Assembly: GCF_000016325.1 (NCBI RefSeq)
Contig: NC_009436.1
Span: forward strand, 992,001 to 1,056,000
Direction: 5' to 3'
From: Enterobacter sp. 638
Lineage (GTDB): Bacteria > Pseudomonadota > Gammaproteobacteria > Enterobacterales > Enterobacteriaceae
DNA: 64,000 bases
Shown: in pieces, positions 46,329-58,199 of the stretch
Position numbering within the stretch: position 1 is the first letter of the stretch
Layout: every line of letters begins with the position of its first letter
Translations under genes and position numbers: made by a program
The notes under the pieces: generated by a model
What the model saw: only the letters and a program-made list of their open reading frames with translations
What the model was told of the DNA's origin: nothing
Databases searched by the model: none

Positions 46329-47708
46329 ATGGGGACGCACGAAGCGATCAATAATATTATTCGTCTGGTCGGCGGCCAGGGGAATATTAATAAAGTCTGG
46401 CACTGTATGACGCGGTTGCGCTTTGATCTCATTGACGATAATAAAGTCGATCAAAACGAGATAAAAAAACTGCCCGGTGTGCTGGGCGCACAGCTGCAAA
46501 GCGATCAGTTTCAGGTCATTATTGGCCCGAAAGTGAACAGCTGGTATGAACAGATGCTCACCGTATTGGGCAATAACGATACGGTGGCACCCGCAGCGAC
46601 CAAGGGGCGTAAGAGCCTGATATCGCTGTTTATGGATACCGTGTCGGGCGTGTTTGGTCCGATCGTTCCGGCCATCGCTGGCGCAGGCATGATCAAAGGT
46701 CTGCTGGCGGGTTTGATCGCGCTGAAAGTGGTTTCCGCCAAAAGCGATACCGTGATGGTTATCGATCTGATTGCCAGCGGCGTGTTTTATTTCCTGCCGT
46801 TTTTTCTCGCGGTATCGGCGGCGAAAATCTTCAAAACCAATGAGTATCTGGCGGCGGCTGTCGCGGCATGCCTGATGTATCCGTCGCTGATTGACGCGGC
46901 CAAAGCGCTGTCAACGCATCAGGAAGGGGCGGTCAGCGCGCTCTGGCTGCTCAATGCGATTCCTGTTTCGGTGTTCAACTACTCTTCCAGCGTGATCCCG
47001 GTGATTTTCTCGATTCTGGCCTTGAGCTATATCCACCGCTGGGTCGATAGCATCATGCCGGACGTGCTGAAAACCGTGTTCACCCCCACGCTAACGCTGT
47101 TTATCGGTGCACTGGCCGCGCTGGTGGTGATCGGCCCGATTGGCATTTGGTTGGGTAAAGGGCTGGCGTTGTTTATCGAAGGGCTGTTTAGCGTGTCAGC
47201 AAGTTTTGCCGGGCTGATTGTGGGCGCGATTCGCCCGGTGGCGATCCTGACCGGCATGCACCATGCGATGACGCCAATCGCGCTGCAAAACTTTAGCGAT
47301 CGCGGATACGACATGCTGATGCCGATGATGTTTATGGCCAATATGGCGATTGCCGGTTCGACGTTTGCCATCTGGCGTTTAAGCCGAGATCGCCAGGAGA
47401 GAACCGTTACCCTTTCCGCCGCGATTTCCGCACTGCTGGGCATTACCGAACCGGCGCTGTTTGGTGTTCTGACGCGCTACAAAAAAGCGTTTATTGCGGC
47501 TACCGTCGCCAGTTCACTGGCCTCAGCCTTTATCGCGTTCTTCGGCGTGCGGCTCTACGGCTACATTCTGTCGAGCATCTTCAGTTTGCCCGCTTATATC
47601 GGCCCGTATTTTATCTTTGCGCTCGCGGGCGTAGTGATGGCGTTGGTGCTGTCGTTTTTCCTGACCACTTTGCTGGTGGGCAAAGAGCAGGCTTCGCAAG
47701 ACGCATAG
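46329..47708 (+). CDS. PTS sugar transporter subunit IIBC (glucose/glucoside family)
   Basis: Inner-membrane phosphotransferase permease, 459 aa. The IIB domain (about residues 1-75) has the phospho-accepting cysteine in [11 protein letters not shown]. The IIC domain (from about 95) has about ten helices with [14 protein letters not shown] and [10 protein letters not shown], which is typical of the beta-glucoside/sucrose group. No IIA domain is present, so it probably uses IIA-Glc from elsewhere. The ATG at 46329 has CAGGAG upstream. No glycosidase gene lies next to it, and the sugar is unknown. Confidence 0.87.
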   Translation: MGTHEAINNIIRLVGGQGNINKVWHCMTRLRFDLIDDNKVDQNEIKKLPGVLGAQLQSDQFQVIIGPKVNSWYEQMLTVLGNNDTVAPAATKGRKSLISLFMDTVSGVFGPIVPAIAGAGMIKGLLAGLIALKVVSAKSDTVMVIDLIASGVFYFLPFFLAVSAAKIFKTNEYLAAAVAACLMYPSLIDAAKALSTHQEGAVSALWLLNAIPVSVFNYSSSVIPVIFSILALSYIHRWVDSIMPDVLKTVFTPTLTLFIGALAALVVIGPIGIWLGKGLALFIEGLFSVSASFAGLIVGAIRPVAILTGMHHAMTPIALQNFSDRGYDMLMPMMFMANMAIAGSTFAIWRLSRDRQERTVTLSAAISALLGITEPALFGVLTRYKKAFIAATVASSLASAFIAFFGVRLYGYILSSIFSLPAYIGPYFIFALAGVVMALVLSFFLTTLLVGKEQASQDA

Positions 47709-47716
47709 TGTGGTTT

Positions 47717-47747
47717 CCCTCGCCCACTCGGGCGGGGGTTGTTTTTA
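47717..47747 (+). terminator. PTS gene terminator
   Basis: A nine-pair stem CCCTCGCCC and GGGCGGGGG (one T-G pair) with a 4-nt loop is followed by TTGTTTTTA. Confidence 0.78.
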
Positions 47748-47766
47748 TCCTGTGACTCGGATAGAC

Positions 47767-47787
47767 TTTTGTTATGTTATAACAAAA
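47767..47787. promoter_or_regulatory. Zur box of rpmE2-rpmJ2
   Basis: Perfect inverted arms TTTTGTTAT and ATAACAAAA are separated by 3 nt, which fits the enterobacterial Zur consensus (core TGTTAT...ATAACA). It ends 15 bp before the rpmE2 start codon, a position where Zur would block expression in zinc-replete cells. Confidence 0.85.
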
Positions 47788-47802
47788 CGTATCGAGAATA
47801 AG

Positions 47803-48063
47803 ATGAAACCTGATATCCATCCGCACTACCGCACCGTCGTTTTTCACGACACCAGCGTTGACGAATTTTTTAAAGTGGGATCGACGATTAAAACCGATCG
47901 CGAAATTGAACTCGACGGCCAGACGTATCCGTACATCACTCTCGATGTCTCCTCAAAATCGCACCCGTACTACACCGGGAAGCAGAAAACCTTCTCGACA
48001 GAGGGCAGCGCTGCACGTTTCCGCCAGCGCTTTAGTGGCTTTATCAATGCGAAGCGAGGCTAA
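47803..48063 (+). CDS. rpmE2: 50S ribosomal protein L31 type B, zinc-independent
   Basis: 86 aa L31 paralogue (YkgM type). It contains no cysteine, so it lacks the zinc ribbon of RpmE, and it replaces RpmE on ribosomes when zinc is low. The sequence [27 protein letters not shown] is typical. A Zur box lies immediately upstream. The start was chosen at 47803; upstream codons in the open frame cross the Zur box and the PTS terminator. Confidence 0.95.
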   Translation: MKPDIHPHYRTVVFHDTSVDEFFKVGSTIKTDREIELDGQTYPYITLDVSSKSHPYYTGKQKTFSTEGSAARFRQRFSGFINAKRG

Positions 48064-48065
48064 CC

Positions 48066-48206
48066 ATGCAGGTACTTAACTCGCTACGCAGCGCCAAACA
48101 GCGTCATCCGGACTGCCAGATCGTAAAACGCAAAGGACGCCTGTACGTGATTTGCAAATCTAACCCGCGCTTTAAAGCGGTGCAGGGAAGAAAGAAAAGA
48201 CGTTAA
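48066..48206 (+). CDS. rpmJ2: 50S ribosomal protein L36 type B
   Basis: 46 aa L36 paralogue (YkgO type): [24 protein letters not shown] and [22 protein letters not shown]. Two cysteines remain, but the full CxxC...CxxxxH zinc site is absent. It starts 2 bp after the rpmE2 stop, so the two are coexpressed under Zur. Its last codons overlap the 3' end of the convergent GNAT gene. Confidence 0.94.
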   Translation: MQVLNSLRSAKQRHPDCQIVKRKGRLYVICKSNPRFKAVQGRKKRR

Positions 48207-48913
48207 CGACGTGATTCGCGCCAATTTTCCAGGGACCTTATCTGCTTGCCGTCGGCGGTGAAATTGTCGGCGGCAAGCCAGTTCTGGAATGCGCTTTCCA
48301 CCTTTTGCCATTCGCTATCAATGATTGAAAACCAGTCGGTGTCGCGATTGTGTCCTTTGATAACCAGCGCCTGGCGAAAACGCCCTTCATACTGGAACCC
48401 GAGACGTTGCGCCGCGCGGCGTGAAGGCTCATTCAGACTGTTGCATTTCCATTCGTAGCGACGATATCCCAGCGTAGTAAACACATGACGCATCAGTAAA
48501 TACTGCGCTTCAGTGGACATCGGCGTGCCGCTGAGCAGCGGTGAAAAATGGACATGCCCAACTTCGATCACGCCGTTTTTCGCATCGATACGCATCAAGG
48601 CTAATGTGCCGACAGGTAATTTCGTCTGGTTGTCGATGACCGTGAAATGAATCGGATCGGACAGTTCAGAAACGCTCTCCACCCACGCGGCAAAGTCTTG
48701 TGCATTCGCATCCGGTTCACGCAAAAGCCACGTCCAGCTGCGGGTGTCTTCAGCCTGCTGATAGGCAGCAAAAAGTGCGTCAGCATGTTCCGGGCGTAAC
48801 GGCGTGAGCGTGCAATAATGCCCTTTTAAATCGATGCGATCCGGATGTGGCCGGGGCTGCCAGTCGCCCATCGCTTTACCCACTGGCTGACCAAACTGAT
48901 TGAATTGGTTCAT
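48203..48913 (-). CDS. RimJ/RimL-like GNAT acetyltransferase
   Basis: 236 aa GNAT-fold protein of the RimJ/RimL type that acetylates N-termini or small molecules. Typical segments are [45 protein letters not shown] and the conserved [27 protein letters not shown]. The substrate is unknown. It is divergent from a MocR regulator and overlaps rpmJ2 by 4 bp at the 3' end. Confidence 0.87.
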   Translation of the reverse strand: MNQFNQFGQPVGKAMGDWQPRPHPDRIDLKGHYCTLTPLRPEHADALFAAYQQAEDTRSWTWLLREPDANAQDFAAWVESVSELSDPIHFTVIDNQTKLPVGTLALMRIDAKNGVIEVGHVHFSPLLSGTPMSTEAQYLLMRHVFTTLGYRRYEWKCNSLNEPSRRAAQRLGFQYEGRFRQALVIKGHNRDTDWFSIIDSEWQKVESAFQNWLAADNFTADGKQIRSLENWRESRR

Positions 48914-48954
48914 GTTGATTCCCGTTGTCTGATGTGAATTCCAGATTAGGAAAT

Positions 48955-48996
48955 TTGTGGCCCCACAAGAAGATCCACATGGGTATAATCATGTGG
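48955..48996. promoter_or_regulatory. Candidate MocR operators between GNAT and MocR genes
   Basis: Two inverted repeats lie side by side: TTGTGG-CC-CCACAA (48955-48968) and CCACATG, 8 nt, CATGTGG (48975-48996). A -10 TATAAT (48984-48989) sits inside the second. All share the half CCACA. The arrangement suits MocR binding and autoregulation. Confidence 0.6.
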
Positions 48997-49012
48997 TACC
49001 ACGGAGGCAACA

Positions 49013-50473
49013 ATGAATATTTCAGGCGATGATTTTTACGCATTAATCAGCGACATGCTGCAACGACGCGGCACCGAGACGCTTCAGCGGACGCTGTATC
49101 GGGGTTTGCGAGAAGCCATATTAAACGGCAGGATGCTGGCGGAGAGCCGTTTGCCGGGTTCCCGCATTATCGCTGAACAGCTGGGGATTTCGCGTAATAC
49201 GGTGAATGCCGCGCTGGAGCAACTCACGCTGGAAGGCTTTTTACACCGTAATCGGCAGGGAACGCGCGTGGCCCACGTCGGGCATCGTGATAGCGTCCAG
49301 CCCGCGCAGGTGCTGGAGGTTAAGCTTGCGCAGCGCGTCGCGCGGCTCCCTGCGCCGACATCTCGCGCCATGCCTGTTCCTGCATTCACACCCGGTACGC
49401 CCGCGATTCACTATTTTCCATTACCGCTATGGCGACGTTTATACGATCGCGTTTTACGAGAAGAAGGCAGCGCGCTGTTAGGCTATGGCGATCCGGCGGG
49501 GGAACGGTCGCTGCGTAGCGCCATCGCCCGCCATCTGGCGCTTTCGCGTGGAATTGAGTGCGATGCCAGCCAGATAGTGATTACCGAAGGCGCGCTTGAG
49601 GGGGTAAACCTGTGCACTCAACTTCTGAGCGAGACGGGCGATATTGCCTGGATAGAAGATCCGGGTTACGCCGGTGCGAAAAGCGCTTTTGCGAAATCGG
49701 GCCTGACCATGGTTGGAATGCCTGTCGACGAAGAAGGCATGCGACTGGAAACAGAAGGTGAGCACTCACCCACTCTGATATTCACCTCTCCTTCTCATCA
49801 GTTTCCATACGGGAGCGTGTTAAGCATCCATCGACGATTCGCGCTGTTGGAATTCGCGCGCCAGCATAACGCGTGGATTATTGAGGATGATTACGACAGT
49901 GAATTTCGCTATAGCGGCGAACCCGTTCCCGCGATGATGGGCATGCAGAAAAATGCGCCCGTGGTCTATTTAGGGACATTTAGCAAAACGCTATTTCCCT
50001 CGCTACGCATCGGTTTTATGGTGATGCCAAAGGCATTGGCGAACGCCGCACAGCCCGCGATTGGCTCGCTGCTGCGGGGTGGGCATCGCGCTGAGCAGCG
50101 CACGCTGGCGTTGTTTATCGAAGAGGGGCATTACGCTCGACATCTTGCCGCGATGCGGCGTCTGTACCGCAAGCGCTATAAACAGCTGCGCGATGCGCTT
50201 CACGCGGAACTCCATGTTCCACATCGGGTTTTAGCCGGAGAAGGGGGCATGCACCTGACCGTCGCTATCGACGGTATTGATGATAAAGCCGTGGCACGGC
50301 AGGCAAGTCAGTATCAGATGGCACCCGCTGCGCTGAGCGGGTATTACCTTGACGAGCAGCAGGGGCAAACCGGTTTGGTTTTGGGGTACGGAAATACCCC
50401 CGCGTCTCAGTTTGCGCCTGGCATCAGGCGCTTGCAGACGTTAATTATGCAGTCTCGGGGCGAGAAAGGGTGA
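49013..50473 (+). CDS. MocR-type (GntR/aminotransferase, PdxR-like) regulator
   Basis: 486 aa: a winged helix near residues 20-90 ([34 protein letters not shown]) then an aminotransferase-like domain. That domain has [24 protein letters not shown] and the PLP lysine in [19 protein letters not shown]. It probably controls the divergent GNAT gene through the palindromes between them. The co-effector is unknown. Its 3' end overlaps ylaC by 29 bp on the opposite strand. Confidence 0.88.
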   Translation: MNISGDDFYALISDMLQRRGTETLQRTLYRGLREAILNGRMLAESRLPGSRIIAEQLGISRNTVNAALEQLTLEGFLHRNRQGTRVAHVGHRDSVQPAQVLEVKLAQRVARLPAPTSRAMPVPAFTPGTPAIHYFPLPLWRRLYDRVLREEGSALLGYGDPAGERSLRSAIARHLALSRGIECDASQIVITEGALEGVNLCTQLLSETGDIAWIEDPGYAGAKSAFAKSGLTMVGMPVDEEGMRLETEGEHSPTLIFTSPSHQFPYGSVLSIHRRFALLEFARQHNAWIIEDDYDSEFRYSGEPVPAMMGMQKNAPVVYLGTFSKTLFPSLRIGFMVMPKALANAAQPAIGSLLRGGHRAEQRTLALFIEEGHYARHLAAMRRLYRKRYKQLRDALHAELHVPHRVLAGEGGMHLTVAIDGIDDKAVARQASQYQMAPAALSGYYLDEQQGQTGLVLGYGNTPASQFAPGIRRLQTLIMQSRGEKG

Positions 50474-50912
50474 AGACGTCGTAGAAAGACAGTTCGCCTT
50501 TCGTGGAGACCATTTTCTGCAATTTAGACTTTTGCTCTTCTTCCACATTTGGCGAATGCAAAATGCGAGTGATCAGTTCCGACGGGACATAGCGGGTGTT
50601 GTACCACTCGCCGTTATAGCAAACGCGGAAATCAAGCACGTCGATATCTTCATAGCGATAGCGCGGATTAACGTCGAAGAAGAAGAACGCGTTAAAGACG
50701 ACGAATAAAACGATCAGTAACCACACCGAGTCGATGAGCGTTTCTGACAATAGCATAACGATGAGTGTTGCCAGGAGGGCGGCATACATCGCCAAAAACA
50801 GGCCAGTATGTTTACGGATAAAGCTGATGCTAAAGCGCGGGCGATTATCGCGTTTCTCGCGGGCATTGAGATCGTCGATGGTTTCGGTAAGCAGGCGCTG
50901 TATCTCTGTCAT
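50445..50912 (-). CDS. ylaC: YlaC family membrane protein
   Basis: 155 aa inner-membrane protein with two hydrophobic segments around residues 37-78. The conserved region is [31 protein letters not shown]. Function is unknown. It lies in the same order as in E. coli next to maa. Its 3' end overlaps the convergent MocR gene by 29 bp, so the accessory genes were joined right at this point. Confidence 0.9.
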   Translation of the reverse strand: MTEIQRLLTETIDDLNAREKRDNRPRFSISFIRKHTGLFLAMYAALLATLIVMLLSETLIDSVWLLIVLFVVFNAFFFFDVNPRYRYEDIDVLDFRVCYNGEWYNTRYVPSELITRILHSPNVEEEQKSKLQKMVSTKGELSFYDVFTLSRPETA

Positions 50913-51029
50913 TTATAACCTTCATGAATTTTGCAAAATACAGGGGATCTGCCCATTTTAGGGGAGTGGTTTGGCGGAAAAAAGTAACAGTTATGCCGGG
51001 AAAAAGCATAACAGTTACTCATTTCAGAT

Positions 51030-51581
51030 TTACAGTGTTTTGATGATTTTGGCTGGGTTGCCGCCCACGACGACGTTAGCCGGCACGTCTTTTGTGACAA
51101 CGGCTCCGGAGGCCACCACCACATTATCACCAATCGTGACGCCAGGATTAATCACCGCACGTCCGCCAATCCAGACATTATGGCCGATGGTGACGGGTTT
51201 ACCTAATTCCAGGCCGCTGTTACGTTCGGTCGCGTCCAGCGGATGCGTCGCGGTATAAATATGCACGCCAGGCGCGAGCATGCAATTGTCACCAATATAA
51301 ATCGGGCACACATCCAGCATCACGCAATCAAAGTTCGCGTAAAACCTTTTGCCGAGATAAATGTTGTAGCCGTAATCGCACCGAAAGGTTGGCTCAATAT
51401 AAGCGCCTTCGCTTTGTCCCAATAATTCGTGTAGCAAAGCCTGACGCTCAGATTTAGCATCCGGTGCAGTGTGATTGTAGCGGTGAATCAGATGGCGGGC
51501 CTGAAGGCGCTCCGCACGCAGGGTCTCGTCCGAAGGGCGGTAAAGCTCTCCGGCGATCATTTTTTGTTTTTCTTCACTCAT
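51030..51581 (-). CDS. maa: Maltose O-acetyltransferase
   Basis: Left-handed beta-helix (hexapeptide repeat) acetyltransferase, 183 aa, that moves an acetyl group from acetyl-CoA to maltose or glucose. Repeats include [21 protein letters not shown] with the catalytic histidine, and [22 protein letters not shown]. The start at 51581 ([14 protein letters not shown]) matches E. coli; the ATG at 51593 adds only four residues. Confidence 0.95.
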   Translation of the reverse strand: MSEEKQKMIAGELYRPSDETLRAERLQARHLIHRYNHTAPDAKSERQALLHELLGQSEGAYIEPTFRCDYGYNIYLGKRFYANFDCVMLDVCPIYIGDNCMLAPGVHIYTATHPLDATERNSGLELGKPVTIGHNVWIGGRAVINPGVTIGDNVVVASGAVVTKDVPANVVVGGNPAKIIKTL

Positions 51582-51795
51582 GGAATGCCTCACTGGAATG
51601 ATACGCTCGGTAGCAGCGTAAATAACCTCATCCAGAAAGGGAACGTTCCCGATAAGTTGATGTGATCAGAGTCACAGCATAATTGCCGACGTGCACGTTT
51701 GAAACGGTGGACCTGCTTTCACGCAGGGATCGTAAATCGAAAGGTGAATTCAGCGTAAGAAGATAACGATACTGCCTCTAAAACAAACTCTGGAA

Positions 51796-52014
51796 TTAAC
51801 GGACAAATTTCCATACAGAAACCGGGATTTTGTCATACAGCTTATTCATAGTGAGCTCGGCAAGACGATGGTCGGCGGCTGAATAAAATACAGCCAGTTC
51901 ATGATCGGGCAGCTCATATTTATTCTTTTCAATAACACGTTCAAGGGTGTCGAGTGACTGACAGCGACGCAAACGCATCAAATAATCTGTCTTGGTTAAT
52001 GGTTTATCAGACAT
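51796..52014 (-). CDS. hha: Hemolysin expression modulator Hha
   Basis: 72 aa all-helical protein that binds H-NS and helps silence AT-rich acquired genes. The sequence [20 protein letters not shown] is nearly invariant in enterics. It lies 27 bp after tomB and acts as the toxin-like member of the hha-tomB pair. Confidence 0.97.
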   Translation of the reverse strand: MSDKPLTKTDYLMRLRRCQSLDTLERVIEKNKYELPDHELAVFYSAADHRLAELTMNKLYDKIPVSVWKFVR

Positions 52015-52041
52015 AAATTCACCTTAGTATTTGTAATAATT

Positions 52042-52416
52042 CTAACAGGAATGACTTACCGGATTAGCTCTGCTGACGTTGCTGAAACAACGGAATAGCC
52101 GATTTCCTGATTTACGCCATTTTTGCAAGTCTTGTGTGTTAATGCCATAACTACTGAACAACATAAAGGTGTCGTCCAGATATTCATCAATTTGCTCAAT
52201 CAGCTTATTATCTTCATTGTACTTAATTTTATAATTAAGTGCGAAGGTTGCGATATGCTCTATCAGCTCATTAAGCTGTAAGTTGATTGCAGAGGTCGGA
52301 TCATTAACCCAGCCATGGTTGCTTTCATCAAGATTGGCAAGGCAGTCATGGTACAAGGATTCGCAGAGAAATTTCAACTGCGCAATATCATGCCTTTTTG
52401 GCGAGTACTCGTCCAT
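52042..52416 (-). CDS. tomB: Hha toxicity modulator TomB
   Basis: 124 aa antitoxin-like partner of Hha (YbaJ) that reduces Hha toxicity and affects biofilm. The start at 52416 (MDEYSPKRHDIAQLKF) matches E. coli TomB. Eleven extra codons upstream to 52449 are not conserved. First gene of the tomB-hha unit. Confidence 0.95.
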   Translation of the reverse strand: MDEYSPKRHDIAQLKFLCESLYHDCLANLDESNHGWVNDPTSAINLQLNELIEHIATFALNYKIKYNEDNKLIEQIDEYLDDTFMLFSSYGINTQDLQKWRKSGNRLFRCFSNVSRANPVSHSC

Positions 52417-52924
52417 AGCGCATCCCCTTTTGAGTGATTCTTTACTCACCGAGCATCAATGTCGGGATGGATACAACTAGCGTAGCCTTTACGGGTGCAG
52501 TTCTCCTGATGTCTTTAACTATAATCCACTCGGATCAAAATTTCATCGCGCTATTACGAAAAATTACAATTAAACCCGTAATGGTGACAGTTAAATGAAT
52601 GCATATCGCTCCCAGGGTAAATACTTTCTAAATCAGCATTGGCATTTTTAATGCTACCTTAAGATTCATCACGTTACCTAGTTGTTGCGTATGAACTCGG
52701 GATCAGTACACGTCGCTCTTACTTAATCGACCAGGAATAATCCTAATAATACTGAAATGCGATCCAATTAAATAACCCAGAATTTATGGCTTAATTTCTC
52801 TATTAAATAGGATATGCCTTATTACGTTGGCAGAAAATAAATGAACTGACACTAAGCGTAATTTATGATTTTACGGAAAAGAAAAAGGCCGCTATTGCGG
52901 CCTTTTTATCGGGTGAAACCGGTA
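52417..52924. other. Spacer between tomB and acrB
   Basis: 508 bp of AT-rich DNA. It holds the tomB promoter region and the acrB terminator near 52882. No ORF or other repeat is supported. Confidence 0.45.
52882..52907 (-). terminator. acrAB terminator
   Basis: AAAAAGGCCGC and GCGGCCTTTTT pair around a TATT loop. Read leftward it ends acrAB, 18 bp after the acrB stop. Confidence 0.88.
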
Positions 52925-56077
<3,153 letters not shown>

Positions 56078-56096
56078 TTAACGGCTCCTGTTTAAG

Positions 56097-57290
56097 TTAA
56101 GACTTGGTTTGTTCTGACTCGCCACCGGCTGCGGCTTGTTGTTTCTCGTCAGATTTAACTTCCTGGGCCTTCACTTGCGCGCCAGGTCGTACTTTTTGCA
56201 AACCAGTAATAATTACGCGATCGCCATCTTTCAAACCTTGGGTCACCAGCCATTTGTCGCCAATCGCCTGCGTCGCAGTGATTTGACGCATCTCAACCTT
56301 GTCATCCGCACCGACAACCAGCGCGCTGGCATCGCCGCGTGGCGTACGCGTTACGCCCTGCTGTGGGACCAGAAGTGCGGTTGGGTTAATCCCTTCTTCA
56401 AGACGGGCACGCACGAACATACCGGGCAACAGCGTGTGGTCAGGGTTCGGGAAAATGGCACGTAAGGTGATGGAGCCTGTGGTCTGATCGACGGTCACGT
56501 CAGAGAATTCCAGCGTACCTTCCTGTGCGAACTTGTTCCCATCATTGGTCACCAGTTGCACTTTCGCTTTGCCGTTCTCTTGCTTCAGCGCACCGCTCGC
56601 CAGCTCTTTCTGCAGACGCAGGAAATCGTTGCTGGATTGCGTGACGTCAACGTAGATCGGGTCAAGCTGCTGGACAGTCGCCAGCGCGGTCGCTTGACCG
56701 TTCTGAACCAATGCGCCTTCAGTGACGGAGGATTTACCAATACGACCACTGATAGGGGAGGTCACTTTGGTATACGCCAGGTTAATGCGGGCGGTTTCAA
56801 CAGTGGCCTTGGCGGCGACAACCGCAGCGTTGGCTTGTTGGGAATCTGCCTGCGCAGTGTCATAGTCTTGTTGACTGATGTATTGCGTACCGAGCAGTTT
56901 CTTATAACGGTTAAGCGTGACCTGAGAAATTCGGGCTGCCGCTTCTGCTTTCGCCAAATCGCCTTTCGCGCTTTCGTAAGCAGCCTGATAGGTTGCCGGA
57001 TCAATCTGATACAGAGACTCACCTGCTTTTACATCACCACCCTCGGTGAAGTTACGTTTCAGGATAATCCCATTCACCTGAGGACGAACTTCCGCAACGC
57101 GGTAAGCGCTTGTACGGCCTGGTAATTCTGTTGTGATTTGCAGAGGTTCGGTTTTAAGCGTCACGACACCGACTTCGGGTGCCTGCTGCGCTCCTTGTTG
57201 AGCCTGTTTCTCATCACATCCTGTAAGCGCTAAGCCGCCTGAGAGCATCAGAACGATCGCCAGAGGCGTTAACCCTCTGTTTTTGTTCAT
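56097..57290 (-). CDS. acrA: Multidrug efflux periplasmic adaptor AcrA
   Basis: Membrane-fusion lipoprotein (397 aa) linking AcrB to TolC. The lipobox LTGC gives Cys25 after the signal peptide. The lipoyl halves, alpha-hairpin (about residues 100-170) and beta-barrel are in the usual order. The start at 57290 (MNKNRGLTPLAIV) matches E. coli. In-frame codons to 57350 lie in the promoter region and were rejected. Confidence 0.98.
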   Translation of the reverse strand: MNKNRGLTPLAIVLMLSGGLALTGCDEKQAQQGAQQAPEVGVVTLKTEPLQITTELPGRTSAYRVAEVRPQVNGIILKRNFTEGGDVKAGESLYQIDPATYQAAYESAKGDLAKAEAAARISQVTLNRYKKLLGTQYISQQDYDTAQADSQQANAAVVAAKATVETARINLAYTKVTSPISGRIGKSSVTEGALVQNGQATALATVQQLDPIYVDVTQSSNDFLRLQKELASGALKQENGKAKVQLVTNDGNKFAQEGTLEFSDVTVDQTTGSITLRAIFPNPDHTLLPGMFVRARLEEGINPTALLVPQQGVTRTPRGDASALVVGADDKVEMRQITATQAIGDKWLVTQGLKDGDRVIITGLQKVRPGAQVKAQEVKSDEKQQAAAGGESEQTKS

Positions 57291-57380
57291 ATGTAAACCT
57301 CGAGTGTCCGATTTCAAATTGATCAATGGATCAAAAGTCCGCAAACCCATTGCTGCGTTTATATTATCGTCGTGCTATGT

Positions 57381-57404
57381 TACATACATTCATAAATGTA
57401 TGTA
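57381..57404. promoter_or_regulatory. AcrR operator
   Basis: A 24-bp palindrome with 10-bp perfect arms (TACATACATT and AATGTATGTA) and a 4-nt centre. It is nearly the same as the AcrR-binding sequence recalled for E. coli. It lies in the divergent acrA/acrR spacer and controls both. Confidence 0.92.
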
Positions 57405-57432
57405 AATCTGACTACTGTAAATTCACTCACGT

Positions 57433-57451
57433 ATGGCACGAAAAACCAAAC
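57433..57451. promoter_or_regulatory. MarA/SoxS/Rob box at the acrR start
   Basis: ATGGCACGAAAAACCAAAC fits the marbox consensus (AYnGCACnnWnnRYYAAAY) at every fixed position. It is also the first codons of acrR, so the protein and the operator share the sequence. Confidence 0.8.
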
Positions 57452-58086
57452 AACAAGCGCTTGAAACTCGACAACACATTCTTGATGTGGCGTTGCGTCT
57501 GTTTTCGCAGCAGGGCGTGTCATCGACCTCACTGGCGCAGATTGCTCAGGCCGCAGGTGTCACGCGGGGAGCGATTTACTGGCATTTCAAAAATAAGTCA
57601 GACTTGTTCAGTGAAATCTGGGAGTTGTCAGAATCTAGTATTACCGATCTTGAGACTGAGTATCGGGCAAAATTCCCTGACGATCCACTCTCAGTTTTGA
57701 GAGAAATACTGGTATATGTTCTTGAGGCGACAGTCATTGAAGAACGACGCCGCCTGATGATGGAAATCATCTTCCATAAATGTGAGTTTGTCGGTGAAAT
57801 GGAGAGCGTGCAACAGGCGCAAAGAAGCCTGTGCCTGGAGAGCTACGACCGCATCGAGTACACCCTCAATCAGTGTATTCAGGCGAAAATGCTGCCTGCC
57901 GATCTGCTGACTCGCCGGACGGCCATTCTGATGCGCAGCTATATTTCCGGTCTGATGGAAAACTGGCTTTTTTCTCCGCAGTCGTTTGACCTCAAAAATG
58001 AAGCGCGCAGTTACGTCGAGATTTTACTCGAGATGTGCCAGTTCTGCCCAACGCTTCGCGCCGGTTCCGCCACCCCTCAGCTTTAA
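57433..58086 (+). CDS. acrR: TetR-family repressor AcrR
   Basis: 217 aa TetR-type repressor of acrAB and its own gene that is released by drugs and dyes. The helix-turn-helix is [27 protein letters not shown] (about residues 33-59). The ligand-binding domain follows. The start at 57433 ([14 protein letters not shown]) is conserved, and its codons include the marbox. Confidence 0.97.
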   Translation: MARKTKQQALETRQHILDVALRLFSQQGVSSTSLAQIAQAAGVTRGAIYWHFKNKSDLFSEIWELSESSITDLETEYRAKFPDDPLSVLREILVYVLEATVIEERRRLMMEIIFHKCEFVGEMESVQQAQRSLCLESYDRIEYTLNQCIQAKMLPADLLTRRTAILMRSYISGLMENWLFSPQSFDLKNEARSYVEILLEMCQFCPTLRAGSATPQL

Positions 58087-58199
58087 TCCACCCAGGAATT
58101 TTCCTGGAGCTTGGCGTTCTCGCTATTCTGCATCTTGTGCGCGTGATATTCTCCGCACCTGGCTATTTTTGGTCATCTTCTCACAGCAAACTCATAACT

